Positions 51,367 to 59,946 of a stretch of 64,000 bases of DNA are shown here, piece by piece; within the stretch, counting starts at the first letter, position 1; each line of letters opens with the position of its first letter. The DNA comes from Anaerolineales bacterium (GTDB lineage Bacteria; Chloroflexota; Anaerolineae; 4572-78; J111): NCBI GenBank assembly GCA_020634855.1, contig JACKAU010000005.1, positions 310,001-374,000 of the forward strand. Direction: 5' to 3'. A model generated the notes under the pieces. It saw nothing but the letters and a program-made list of their open reading frames with translations, was not told where the DNA came from and searched no databases. The translations under genes were made by a program, and so were the position numbers.

Positions 51367-52131
51367 CTACCCTTGCGGTGCGGCGATCAAATCCACCACT
51401 TGCGGCAAAATTTCGGCCACATTGCCGCGAATAACCAGATCGGCGCGTGAGTCCAGAAAGGTGGAGTGTTGGTTGATGATGATCACCGGCACACCGTTGT
51501 CAAGCGCAATCTCCGGTAGGTCCGAGGCCGGAGCCACTTCCAACGAGGAGCCGATGATGATCATCAAGTCGGCGGCCTCGACGGCCAGGCGGGCCGAGAC
51601 AAACTCGTTCATGGGCAATTGCTCGCCAAACAGGATGGCGTTAGGTTTGAAAACGCCGCCACATCGGCAGCGAGGGACTTCGCCGGTTTCAACAAATCGT
51701 TGGAATAGGTCGGTTGCTTCTTCCACCCGATAACACCGGGTACAGGTTACTTCTCGAACATGGCCATGCAGTTCGTACACGGTCTGTGAGCCGGCGTGGC
51801 GGTGTAAATTATCAATGTTTTGGGTAATGACCGCGGTTAATTTCGCTTGTGCTTCCAAATTGGCCAGCGCATAATGGGCAGGGTTGGGTTCGGCTTCAGC
51901 CAGAAGCCGGGCCAGCGGGTGAATCCATTTGTAGAATCCTTCCGGATTTTGTCGAAAGGCATGAATTGAGGCGACGCTAAGGGGATCGACGTTATCCCAC
52001 AAACCGGAGTCCGCGCTTCTAAAATCGGGGATACCAGATGGAGTGCTAATACCGGCCCCGGTCATCGCCACAATAGTGCGGGCCTGGCCAACCAGACGGG
52101 CAGCACGTTGAATTTGTTGTTCAATATTCAT
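51367..52131 (-). CDS. Sirtuin, NAD-dependent protein deacylase
   Basis: 254 residues. Rossmann motif MTGAGISTPSGIPDFRSADSG near residue 23, NID motif TQNIDNLHRHAG with the catalytic His in VYELHGHVREVTC, structural zinc from CTRC near 130 and CRCG near 155, IIGSSLEVAPASDLP for NAD. It removes acyl groups from lysines using NAD. The Tyr/Arg pair that marks desuccinylases of class III is not seen at its usual place, so plain deacetylation is the simplest guess. ATG 52131 is the only sensible start. Purine-rich repeats flank its 3' end. Confidence 0.93.
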   Translation of the reverse strand: MNIEQQIQRAARLVGQARTIVAMTGAGISTPSGIPDFRSADSGLWDNVDPLSVASIHAFRQNPEGFYKWIHPLARLLAEAEPNPAHYALANLEAQAKLTAVITQNIDNLHRHAGSQTVYELHGHVREVTCTRCYRVEEATDLFQRFVETGEVPRCRCGGVFKPNAILFGEQLPMNEFVSARLAVEAADLMIIIGSSLEVAPASDLPEIALDNGVPVIIINQHSTFLDSRADLVIRGNVAEILPQVVDLIAAPQG

Positions 52132-52155
52132 GGGTAATAATCCTTTGAAATAAAG

Positions 52156-55100
52156 TTACGACGCCCCGGCGCGAGGCAGCGTAAAACAGAAGGTGCTGCC
52201 TTGACCGGCTTCGCTTTCGGCCCAGATTTTACCCTGGTGTCCGACAATTATTTTTTTAGCAATATGTAATCCCAGCCCGCTGCCCATAGCCGATCTCTCA
52301 CTTTTGTTGGTGGCCTGGTAGTAGCGGGAAAAAATGTGTTCCAGATCCTCGGCTGGTATACCGATTCCCTTATCTTTTACTTTGACCAATACCTCGGCGT
52401 CGTTTTCCGCAGCGGTAATCAACACCATCTGGCCCGCCTCTGAAAATTTTATGGCATTGCCGATGAGATTCGTTAATACTTGCTCCAGCCGCTCGGAGTC
52501 GCCGGTGATAGGCGGTAAATACTTGGGTAACCCGGTCACCAAGCGAATGCCTTGTTGGTGGGCAAACCCTTGCAATTTTGAGACCGTTTGATTGAGTAGA
52601 TTTAAGAGCGCCACCGGTTCCCGGACCAATTCCATCTTGCCGGCATCAAACTTAGAGAGATCCAGCAGGTTATTGACCATTTCACTCAACTGTTGGGCCT
52701 GGCGCTGAATAGTGTTCAAAAATTCACGTCGAGTAGGTGCGTCCAGCGATTCCTCCTCCAGCATGATTTGGGCAAAGCCCTGAATTGAGAAGAGCGGTGT
52801 CCGCAGTTCGTGCGAAATGGTCGAATAAAAGTCGTCTTTGAGTTGATCCAACTCTCGCTCTTTGGTTACATCGTGAATCAACCTGATCTCGCCGAATCTT
52901 TCTTTGTGGTGGCCGGTTACCGGCGTTGTGAGAATTTGCAGAGCGCGGGGATGGGGCGTGTCGATGGATACTTCTGTGGCCAGGACGCCGGTTCGAGCGT
53001 GTTCGGTCATCGGCCGGGTGACGCTGATCAGGTTGGGGTGAAGGTGCGGATCGTTGACATTTTTGCCGATGATTTGCAGCGGCGAAACGCCCAGCACCAT
53101 AGCCAGCGGGGGATTACAGGTAATGATCGTCCCGTGGCTGTCGATTAACAGTAAGCCATCGGCCATGTGCTGGATAATGGCTTGCATCTGCTGTCGTTCC
53201 TCTGAAATTTGGGTGAAGAGGCGGGCATTTTCAATGGTGATACCGGCCTGGGCCGCGGCGATGGTCAGCAGTCGTTCCTGAGTTGGCCCAAAAGCGTGAG
53301 TGCGATCATCGTCAACATTGATGGTGCCGATAATTTTTCCTTGAGCTTGCAGCGGCACCACTAACAGTGATTTCACATCCTTATCAAAAAAGATGTAACT
53401 GGCATCCCGCTGAGTATCGGGTAGGTAAACCGAACGGCCTTCGGCTGCGGCTCGACCGGCCGCGCCCTGTCCCAACTTGAGTTTGGCGGCTTCTCGCCAC
53501 TGAGGTTTCAATCCGTCGGCGGCTTTAATCTCTAACTGCTGCCCCGTTTCATCCAGTAGAAAAATGCAGCAGGCGCGACAGCCGATCGCTTGCCGCAGCG
53601 AAGTGACGATCATATTGAGCACATCTTCCAAATCGAGACTGCTGGAGATTTTCTGAGCCATCGTATACAGCAAGCTCATTTCACTCAGACGTTGGATGGT
53701 CTGGTCAAAAAGGTGCGCTTGCTCGATAGCCATCGCGGTTTGCGTAGCCAGAACCCGACAAAGTTTGGCATCATCAGCCGAAAAGTGACGTTGCGGGTTT
53801 TGATCATAAATTTCGACAAAACCTTTGACCAGAGGTTTTATCTCAAACGGGATCGCCATTACGGTGTTCCATTGCCCTTGGCCCGCCAACGGTTTTTGCC
53901 AGATAGCCCGTTCATTGGCGACAGCCCGGCTTAGAATCGGTCGGGCTTCCTTTAACATCCGCTGCCCGATGGGATCGTCATCGGCTGAAACGGGACTGTT
54001 GATTGGCCGCCAGGTTCGGGCCGGGTTATTGTTTTCCGGGATTGTGTACTCGGCAATAGCGGTCACGGTTTTGTCTTTCTCATCGACGCGGCAGATGACG
54101 CACGCGCCGGCTTCTACCGCATGGGCAATCTTTTGGCTCATAAGCTTGATGACTTCGGTTGAGTCTCGTTCGGTGCTGAGCGTGTTGACCGTATCAATAA
54201 TGAAGGCTTCTTCTCGTGCGTAGCGCTGTTGAGATCGCTGCAACCGGACTTTCTCAATAGCCAGAGCGAGTTGATCGGCCAGAGCTTGGAGCACGGTGCG
54301 GTCGTACTCCGAGAAAGCGCTCGCCTGACGGCTTTCAATGTCCAGAACTCCCACGAGATTTTGATTGTAAGCCACCGGCACGCACAGCCGAGATTGGATG
54401 TCCGACCAGGCGGGTCCCAGGGCCTCATCGATCGGCCCGGCCGCCTGATCGAGCAAGACGCTTTGCCCGCTGCTGATCACCTGGCCTATAATACCTGCGG
54501 TGGCAGATAGACTAATCGGATCGTTGGGGCGGGGAGCGGAGTCGTCCCAGGCTAGATGTTGCAGAGTCAATGCGGTTCGGCCGGCGTTGAGCAGAAACAG
54601 ATTCACGCAAGGGTAGCCAAATTCTCGTTGGATCAGAGCTAACATGCCATCAAGCATCTGATCAGGATCAGAACTGGCAGCGACGTGCTGATTCAACCGG
54701 CTAAGCAGCTGAGATGAAATGTTGGGAGCCGGCGGCGTTTTGGTTTTTGGTGAAAACGATTGGGCGGCCGCGGTCAGAAGTCGATGTTGGATATCTGCTA
54801 GCGCCTGCCAGTCGGTTACATCCGGCGCGGGCAGTGCTTTGGCTGCATCAAGCGTAAGCTCAAGGTCGTGGAGCAAATACGACCAACCACTTTCGGCAGG
54901 ATATAGGTTGGCCAGATAAGTAGGTAAGGTTTGCGGTGCGCGAACCGCTGTTTCAAGTAAAACTTGCCAATCAGCGAGTTCTAAAGAGCCGGAACGGTGT
55001 TTCCACCGTGGACTTAGGACTGTTAGTAGTTGGGGTAAAAGTAGATCAAAAATCGATTCCAATGGATCCCGGTTGGGTTGGTTAGCGTCTTGTGTGGGCA

Positions 55101-55173
55101 TCGCTATGCTGCCGATTGAGCTAGATGATGTTGCCGAGATTGTACCATAGACAGCCGGATAAAACAACGCCAT
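52156..55173 (-). CDS. Soluble GAF/PAS sensor histidine kinase
   Basis: 1005 residues, no clear membrane helix. Order: unique N-terminal part (to about 150), GAF (170-320, LCVPVAYNQNLVGVLDIES), GAF (330-490, VEIYDQNPQRHFSADD), GAF (500-660, GTINVDDDRTHAFG), PAS (670-780, HMADGLLLIDSHGTIITCNPPLAMVLG), HisKA with YSTISHELRTPLFSIQGFA (near 800), HATPase_c with LTNLIGNAIKFSEAG, DKGIGIPAEDLEHIFSRYYQ and GSGLGLHIAKKI. A cytoplasmic sensor of several ligands with an unknown receiver partner. The longest start is 55173; an in-frame ATG at 55101 (MPTQDANQPNRD) fits the domain layout better but neither has a good ribosome binding site. Confidence 0.9.
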   Translation of the reverse strand: MALFYPAVYGTISATSSSSIGSIAMPTQDANQPNRDPLESIFDLLLPQLLTVLSPRWKHRSGSLELADWQVLLETAVRAPQTLPTYLANLYPAESGWSYLLHDLELTLDAAKALPAPDVTDWQALADIQHRLLTAAAQSFSPKTKTPPAPNISSQLLSRLNQHVAASSDPDQMLDGMLALIQREFGYPCVNLFLLNAGRTALTLQHLAWDDSAPRPNDPISLSATAGIIGQVISSGQSVLLDQAAGPIDEALGPAWSDIQSRLCVPVAYNQNLVGVLDIESRQASAFSEYDRTVLQALADQLALAIEKVRLQRSQQRYAREEAFIIDTVNTLSTERDSTEVIKLMSQKIAHAVEAGACVICRVDEKDKTVTAIAEYTIPENNNPARTWRPINSPVSADDDPIGQRMLKEARPILSRAVANERAIWQKPLAGQGQWNTVMAIPFEIKPLVKGFVEIYDQNPQRHFSADDAKLCRVLATQTAMAIEQAHLFDQTIQRLSEMSLLYTMAQKISSSLDLEDVLNMIVTSLRQAIGCRACCIFLLDETGQQLEIKAADGLKPQWREAAKLKLGQGAAGRAAAEGRSVYLPDTQRDASYIFFDKDVKSLLVVPLQAQGKIIGTINVDDDRTHAFGPTQERLLTIAAAQAGITIENARLFTQISEERQQMQAIIQHMADGLLLIDSHGTIITCNPPLAMVLGVSPLQIIGKNVNDPHLHPNLISVTRPMTEHARTGVLATEVSIDTPHPRALQILTTPVTGHHKERFGEIRLIHDVTKERELDQLKDDFYSTISHELRTPLFSIQGFAQIMLEEESLDAPTRREFLNTIQRQAQQLSEMVNNLLDLSKFDAGKMELVREPVALLNLLNQTVSKLQGFAHQQGIRLVTGLPKYLPPITGDSERLEQVLTNLIGNAIKFSEAGQMVLITAAENDAEVLVKVKDKGIGIPAEDLEHIFSRYYQATNKSERSAMGSGLGLHIAKKIIVGHQGKIWAESEAGQGSTFCFTLPRAGAS

Positions 55174-55193
55174 TTCTGTGGCTGTTTTGTGCT

Positions 55194-55224
55194 TTGGACG
55201 AACCTCCCTGACTTGTGCTATAAT
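55194..55224 (+). promoter_or_regulatory. Possible promoter of the lipoprotein gene
   Basis: TTGGAC (55194-55199), 19-base spacer, TATAAT (55219-55224). The -10 is perfect; spacing is on the long side. Confidence 0.35.
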
Positions 55225-55341
55225 TCACGCCTTAAATTTTAGATGTTTATATAGTTGATCAGGGTGCCTGACACTCAACCGTTGAGCCACAGTGCCGAGC
55301 GCCTAAATAACTACAATTTAGTCAAAGTAAGGGTTTTATGT

Positions 55342-56023
55342 ATGAAACTCCGTTGGATATTAGGCCAAACGCTACTATTCATTATTATCATCCCTATGTT
55401 AGCTTGTGGGTCGATTGCCTCCGAGGTCACCCCGACCCCGACCAAGACGCCCCGGCGCATTCAAACCGTACCACCACTTGAGACAACCGTACCCGTTATT
55501 GACATCGTCTTACCTACCCCAACCGACACCCCGCTGCCGACCGATACCCCGACCCCGACTGATACGCCGACTGAAACGCCCATTCCCACCGAAACGCCAA
55601 CCCCTGTCCCGCCGACTAATACACCTGTGCCTGCCGCCCCACCCTCCACCGCCCACCGCCACCTCACCGCCGGAGCCAACCGCGCCACCGGCCCCACCCA
55701 CCGAGCCGCCGCCGCCGCCCAGTTCAAAGCCCGATATCATTGTCGAACTGCCCGATGGGAATACGCATGACACCGGCGATGATTTCAAGGTTATCTTCAT
55801 TGTTAGAGATCCTGATGGTGTAGCCGAAATGACGTGGGGCGTCTTTACCCAAAACCAAACCGCTCTGGTAGGAGGCGATGTCAATTGTGGTAACGCAATT
55901 GAGTGTCGGCACGAAGAAGAGCTTAATGCGCCGCCAATTAGAGGCACGTTTATTGTGGGGGCCGACGCCGTTGACTCGGCAGGGAATAATAATCGTGGCA
56001 TTGGCGAAATTTACATCCAGTAG
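55342..56023 (+). pseudogene. Lipoprotein with Thr/Pro-rich linker, single frameshift
   Basis: ATG 55342 opens a lipoprotein signal (MKLRWILGQTLLFIIIIPMLAC, Cys at 22) and a long linker of TPTDTP / TETPIP repeats. Around 55645 the frame is lost within CCACCCTCCACCGCC: one extra base (for example T55645) or its equivalent. The +1 frame carries on at once with TATSPPEPTAPPAPPTEPPPP and a C-terminal domain (DIIVELPDGNTHDTGDDFKVIFIVRDPDGVAEM, CGNAIECRHEEE, ending GIGEIYIQ), which looks like an Ig/cadherin-like fold. Either a recent mutation, a sequencing error in a repetitive stretch, or slippage-prone coding. The product would be anchored on the outside of the membrane. Confidence 0.7.
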
Positions 56024-56128
56024 GCCGGTCGGCTCAAACAGCGACGGCCGATTCCAAGCTCGGCCGGCAGTTCTCTGTCCAGACAAAACGTGTTCGACCG
56101 ATGTTTTAGGAGCTAACCGGCTAAAGCT

Positions 56129-57010
56129 GTGAGTCTCAACTACTACCTGTATCGACTGGCGGGGTTCATTGTGCCGCAGATTCCAGCAAAGTTTGGCTAC
56201 AGGTTGTGCCGCTGGTGCGGTGGGATAGCCTATCAGGTCAATAAACCGGTGCGGGCGACGATTAGCTCGAATCTGCGCCGGATCATGGGGTCACAGACGC
56301 CGGCCGCCGAGATTGAGCGCCGGACCCGGTTGACGTTCAACACGATCTTTTACAATTACTTCGATCTGTTTCGATTACCCGACCTAGATGATGATGCCGT
56401 TGATCGGCTGGTCTCGGTTACCGGTTGGGAGCATGTGGAAGCGGCCCTGGAGGAGGGCAAAGGCATTGTTATGACCTCGGCCCATTTGGGCAATATCGAA
56501 GTGGTTCTGTACGCCATGCTTCGGCGCGGCCTATCGATCACCATTCCGGTCGAGCGGGTCGAACCGCCGGAACTGTTTGAGTACATCACCGCGCTGCGCA
56601 CCAGCCACGGCCTGAAATTAATTCCTGTCGATGGCCCGCTGATCGATCTGATTCGGACGCTCAAGAAACAAGGTGTGGCCGGTCTGGCCGCCGACCGAGA
56701 TATCACCGGGACGGGACAAATCGTTCACTTTTTCGGCTACCCCGCCCAGTTGCCCGATGGGCATATCCGGCTGGCTTTAAGAACAGGGGCGCCGTTGGTG
56801 GTTGGTTTTAGCCGCCGTAATTCAGACCAACGTTATCAAGCCTATTTTTTGCCGCCCTATCATCCGCCCGTGTCAGGGTCGGAAGAGGAACGCGTAACAG
56901 CCGGGATGAAATTTATTTTGGCCGAAATGGAAAAAGCCATCGCGCAAACCCCGGAACAGTGGACGGTGACTGTTCCTATTTGGACCGATCAATCGCAGCC
57001 CTCGCTATGA
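56129..57010 (+). CDS. LpxL/HtrB-type lipid acyltransferase (PatA-like)
   Basis: 293 residues. Acyltransferase motif H-x4-E in MTSAHLGNIEVVLYAM (near 112-118), ADRDITGTGQIVHFFG (near 190) and GAPLVVGFSRR. The fold is that of the bacterial LPLAT/LpxL family, peripheral at the inner membrane. Its stop overlaps the start of a GT4 mannosyltransferase-like gene (ATGA), followed by a CDP-alcohol phosphatidyltransferase. The same three functions are neighbours in mycobacteria (patA, pimA, pgsA1), where PatA acylates phosphatidylinositol mannoside. That role is inferred from context. GTG start; an AGGAG lies rather far (16 bases) upstream. Confidence 0.85.
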   Translation: MSLNYYLYRLAGFIVPQIPAKFGYRLCRWCGGIAYQVNKPVRATISSNLRRIMGSQTPAAEIERRTRLTFNTIFYNYFDLFRLPDLDDDAVDRLVSVTGWEHVEAALEEGKGIVMTSAHLGNIEVVLYAMLRRGLSITIPVERVEPPELFEYITALRTSHGLKLIPVDGPLIDLIRTLKKQGVAGLAADRDITGTGQIVHFFGYPAQLPDGHIRLALRTGAPLVVGFSRRNSDQRYQAYFLPPYHPPVSGSEEERVTAGMKFILAEMEKAIAQTPEQWTVTVPIWTDQSQPSL

Positions 57011-58218
57011 AAATTGCTCTGGTTTCCCCTTACGATTTTCCTTACCCCGGCGGCGTCACCGAACATGTGGCGGCGTTAGCCGTCGGCTTGCAGCAGCGAG
57101 GTCACGAGGTTCAAATTTTTGCGGCCAGTTCCGGGTACCCCGGATATGACTGTTTAGATTGCCGAATTATGACCCGTCGGATTGTCAGTTTTCCGATAGC
57201 CGGTACGCTGGCCCGAATTGGTTTTTCCCCTTTAACCTCTTTCACCGTCAAAAAGTTATTACGACGGGAGAAATTCGATATTATCCACTTGCACGAGCCG
57301 CTCACGCCCAGCCTGACCTGGTGGTTCTTGATGTTGGCTTCAGTGCAAACGGCCACCATAGGCACGTTCCATGCCTATCATGAGCAGCCGCACCGGTTGT
57401 ATCAACTGAGTCGACCGCTTTTTAAGGGCCTGTTTGCCAAATTAGATAGTTTGATCGCCGTCTCCCCACCGGCGCGAGCGTTCGCTCGGCGTATGTTTCC
57501 GGGAAATTACCAGATCATCCCCAATGGCATCGATCTGAGCCGGTTTGGCCGGACAGCAACTGCGCCTCGACTCAACCCTACTCAGAATATCACCTTATTA
57601 TTTGTGGGGCGATTAGACCCGCGTAAAGGCTTCGCTATCTTGTTCGAAGCCTTTTGTCGCTTGCAAGCTCATTACCCGCACTTGAAACTACAGGTGATCG
57701 GGCCTGTCGCCTCCAGTACTGTCCGTATGTACCGGCAAATGGCCCAGGCTCGGGGCCTCACCGGGGTGGAGTTTGTTGGCTATGTAGCGCCTGAGCGTCT
57801 GCCCAATTTTTACCACCAAGCCGATATTTTTTGCGCGCCGTCGCTGGGCTGTGAGAGTTTCGGCATTGTGCTGCTCGAAGCGATGGCGGCCGGATTGCCC
57901 ATCGTCGCTTCTGATATTGTCGGCTACCGCTCACTGATTACCGGCGGCCAGGAAGGTCTGCTGGTTTCACCCGGTCAGCCGGATCGCCTGGCCGTGGCGC
58001 TGCGCCGACTGATCGATCAGCCTGATCTACGCCGCCGGTTGGGGCAGTCGGGACAGACCAAAGCGGCGCAATTCACCTGGGATCACGTTGTCGATCAAAC
58101 TTTGGCAGTGTACAATGACACTATTTGGAGTAAAATAGGGACAGGAGCTATTGAGGCTGCGGCAGAGAATGACTCAGAGGCTCATGTTCAACGGAGGCAG
58201 GCTAATTATGTTCAGTGA
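57007..58218 (+). CDS. GT4-family glycosyltransferase, PimA-like
   Basis: 403 residues, GT-B fold. N-terminal acceptor loop PYDFPYPGGVTEHVAALAVGLQQRGHEV is typical of PimA (mannosyl transfer to phosphatidylinositol); donor side has IIPNGIDLSRFG, LLFVGRLDPRKGFAILFEAF and the E-x7-E motif in CESFGIVLLEAMAAGLPIVAS. Peripheral membrane enzyme using GDP-mannose, or another NDP-sugar. Start ATG 57007 overlaps the upstream stop (ATGA), and its 3' end overlaps the next gene by 11 bases, so the three are one translationally coupled operon. Confidence 0.88.
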   Translation: MKIALVSPYDFPYPGGVTEHVAALAVGLQQRGHEVQIFAASSGYPGYDCLDCRIMTRRIVSFPIAGTLARIGFSPLTSFTVKKLLRREKFDIIHLHEPLTPSLTWWFLMLASVQTATIGTFHAYHEQPHRLYQLSRPLFKGLFAKLDSLIAVSPPARAFARRMFPGNYQIIPNGIDLSRFGRTATAPRLNPTQNITLLFVGRLDPRKGFAILFEAFCRLQAHYPHLKLQVIGPVASSTVRMYRQMAQARGLTGVEFVGYVAPERLPNFYHQADIFCAPSLGCESFGIVLLEAMAAGLPIVASDIVGYRSLITGGQEGLLVSPGQPDRLAVALRRLIDQPDLRRRLGQSGQTKAAQFTWDHVVDQTLAVYNDTIWSKIGTGAIEAAAENDSEAHVQRRQANYVQ

Positions 58219-58798
58219 CATTGCGAGAAAGTACAGCCGGAGTTTTTTAGAACCATTAGCACGGTTTATTAGTACTACCGGGGTTTCGCCCAATGTTATC
58301 ACCATTGTCGGATTTATTTTGATGGTCGGCGTTGCTTTTGTACTGGCACAAGGACACTTTTTGTTAGGCGGTATTTTAATCACAGGCGTAGCCATTTTCG
58401 ATGCGGTTGACGGCACCTTGGCCCGGATGATGGGCCGAACATCCCGCTTTGGCGCCTTTCTGGACTCGACGCTGGATCGCTTTTCGGAAGCGGTTATTTT
58501 TCTGGGGCTGTTTGTTTATTATATCAACCAAGATGGACAGTTAGAGTTAATTTTAATTTATGCGACGGTAGTCGGATCGTTAATGGTCAGTTACGCCCGG
58601 GCGCGCGCCGAAGGCATCGGGGTGCCATTGAAAGATGGTCTTTTTACCCGGTTTGAACGCGTTTTTCTGTTAGTTGTCGGCTTGATTTTCAATTGGCTTA
58701 CCCCTGTTTTGTGGCTGCTGGCAATTTTTTCCAACTTGACCGCCTTCCAACGGATGTATCTGGTCTGGCGTATCACCGGCGGCGAGGAAGGCGGTTAA
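58208..58798 (+). CDS. CDP-alcohol phosphatidyltransferase (PgsA/PIP-synthase-like)
   Basis: 196 residues, about six membrane helices. The complete family motif D-x2-DG-x2-AR-x8-G-x3-D-x3-D is seen as DAVDGTLARMMGRTSRFGAF then LDSTLD (near 66-93). It exchanges the CMP of a CDP-diacylglycerol for an alcohol phosphate such as inositol-phosphate or glycerol-phosphate. The company of PatA- and PimA-like genes favours phosphatidylinositol-phosphate synthase. Start ATG 58208 chosen over GTG/ATG choices at 58151 because GGAGG lies ten bases ahead and residue patterns begin there. Confidence 0.9.
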   Translation: MFSDIARKYSRSFLEPLARFISTTGVSPNVITIVGFILMVGVAFVLAQGHFLLGGILITGVAIFDAVDGTLARMMGRTSRFGAFLDSTLDRFSEAVIFLGLFVYYINQDGQLELILIYATVVGSLMVSYARARAEGIGVPLKDGLFTRFERVFLLVVGLIFNWLTPVLWLLAIFSNLTAFQRMYLVWRITGGEEGG

Positions 58799-58820
58799 AT
58801 CATTACCGGGAGGCTGCCCT

Positions 58821-58855
58821 GCATCCTAAGTAGGCGCAGCCGTATCGAAGGGGAT
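58821..58855. repeat. Dispersed repeat (copy 2)
   Basis: GCATCCTAAGTAGGCGCAGC...ATCGAAGGGGAT, similar to 35582-35638, lacking the middle palindromic part of that copy. Confidence 0.45.
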
Positions 58856-58887
58856 ACTGATCTACTGAGTATGGTTCAGGAAAAGAA

Positions 58888-59940
58888 GTGGGGCAAGTAA
58901 TGATTTCTTCAAAAATTACCGTTGATTTATTTCCGGCGGAGGGCCGGCAGTGGGCTACTGTGGTGGTTGACGGGATGGATGATCCGACGGTTGTTTTGGC
59001 CGAGGCGATGAAAGCGCTGGCTATGGAGATGTTGCGTCGGCATACACCGGGTGTGGCTGAGGGTATCCCTCTCGATTTGGGGTCGCTGCAGGAGGCCATC
59101 GATACAGTCTCGTCGCCACAGCCGATGGCGGTGAGCAATCTACTTGAGTTGACAGAAGAATTAGCCCGAGATCCGGAAACCGTAGAAGCGATGTTTGAAA
59201 GTAAACCCCCGGTCACTCCGAGTGTCCGACAGGAAGCCCTTGAGCGAGTAAAAAATTGGCAGGCCGGCGGCAAGCAAGGTGATCTACGGGGATTAGATTT
59301 ATCAGGTCAAGATTTGCAGGGGATTGATCTAGCAGGCGCCGATTTGAGCGGCTCAAATTTGGAGAGGACTGATTTAACCAACGCCAACCTATCCGGGGCT
59401 AAGCTTATCGAAGCGATTTTAAGTCAGGCAACCATTGATGGGGCCAACCTGAGTGGGGTTGATCTCTGTCGGGCCATCCTGATCGAAGCCGCGCTGAGCC
59501 AGACTAATTTGGAAAAAGCCAACCTAGAAGATGCTAATCTGGTCGAATCAACCCTAAACGAGGCTAATCTGCGGCAGGCCAACCTCCGGCGCACAGTTTT
59601 GAGCCAGACGATTCTGATCGGAGCTGATTTTAGCGAAGCGAGCCTCATCGAGACCAATTTAGGGGAAGCCAATCTGACCAAGTCTAATCTAACCCAGACT
59701 GACCTGACCCAGGCGTTTCTGTACGAAGCCACGCTGCGCCATGCCAATTTGACCCAGGCTAATTTGCAGCATTCCAATTTTAGCCGGGCCAATTTAGCCC
59801 ATGCCAACTTAACCGGCGCTGATTTGTCTTACGCCGATTTCAGCCTGGCCAATTTGACCGATGCCGATATGACAGGCACAATTTTGCTGGACACCGATTT
59901 TGACGGCGCGATCATGCCCCGCCCCCCTAAATCGGAGTAG
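58888..59940 (+). CDS. Pentapeptide-repeat protein with N-terminal domain
   Basis: 350 residues. Residues 1-130 form a non-repeated alpha/beta region with acidic helices. From about 135 to 340 there are some 40 pentapeptide units A(D/N)LxX (LSGQDLQGIDLAGADLSGSN, LTNANLSGAKL, ANLTQTDLT), predicting a right-handed quadrilateral beta helix of about ten coils. Function is not known for most; some mimic DNA and protect gyrase. GTG 58888 has AGGAA at seven bases; ATG 58900 is a good alternative. Seven bases separate its stop from the dus gene. Confidence 0.85.
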   Translation: MGQVMISSKITVDLFPAEGRQWATVVVDGMDDPTVVLAEAMKALAMEMLRRHTPGVAEGIPLDLGSLQEAIDTVSSPQPMAVSNLLELTEELARDPETVEAMFESKPPVTPSVRQEALERVKNWQAGGKQGDLRGLDLSGQDLQGIDLAGADLSGSNLERTDLTNANLSGAKLIEAILSQATIDGANLSGVDLCRAILIEAALSQTNLEKANLEDANLVESTLNEANLRQANLRRTVLSQTILIGADFSEASLIETNLGEANLTKSNLTQTDLTQAFLYEATLRHANLTQANLQHSNFSRANLAHANLTGADLSYADFSLANLTDADMTGTILLDTDFDGAIMPRPPKSE

Positions 59941-59946
59941 TCCATT

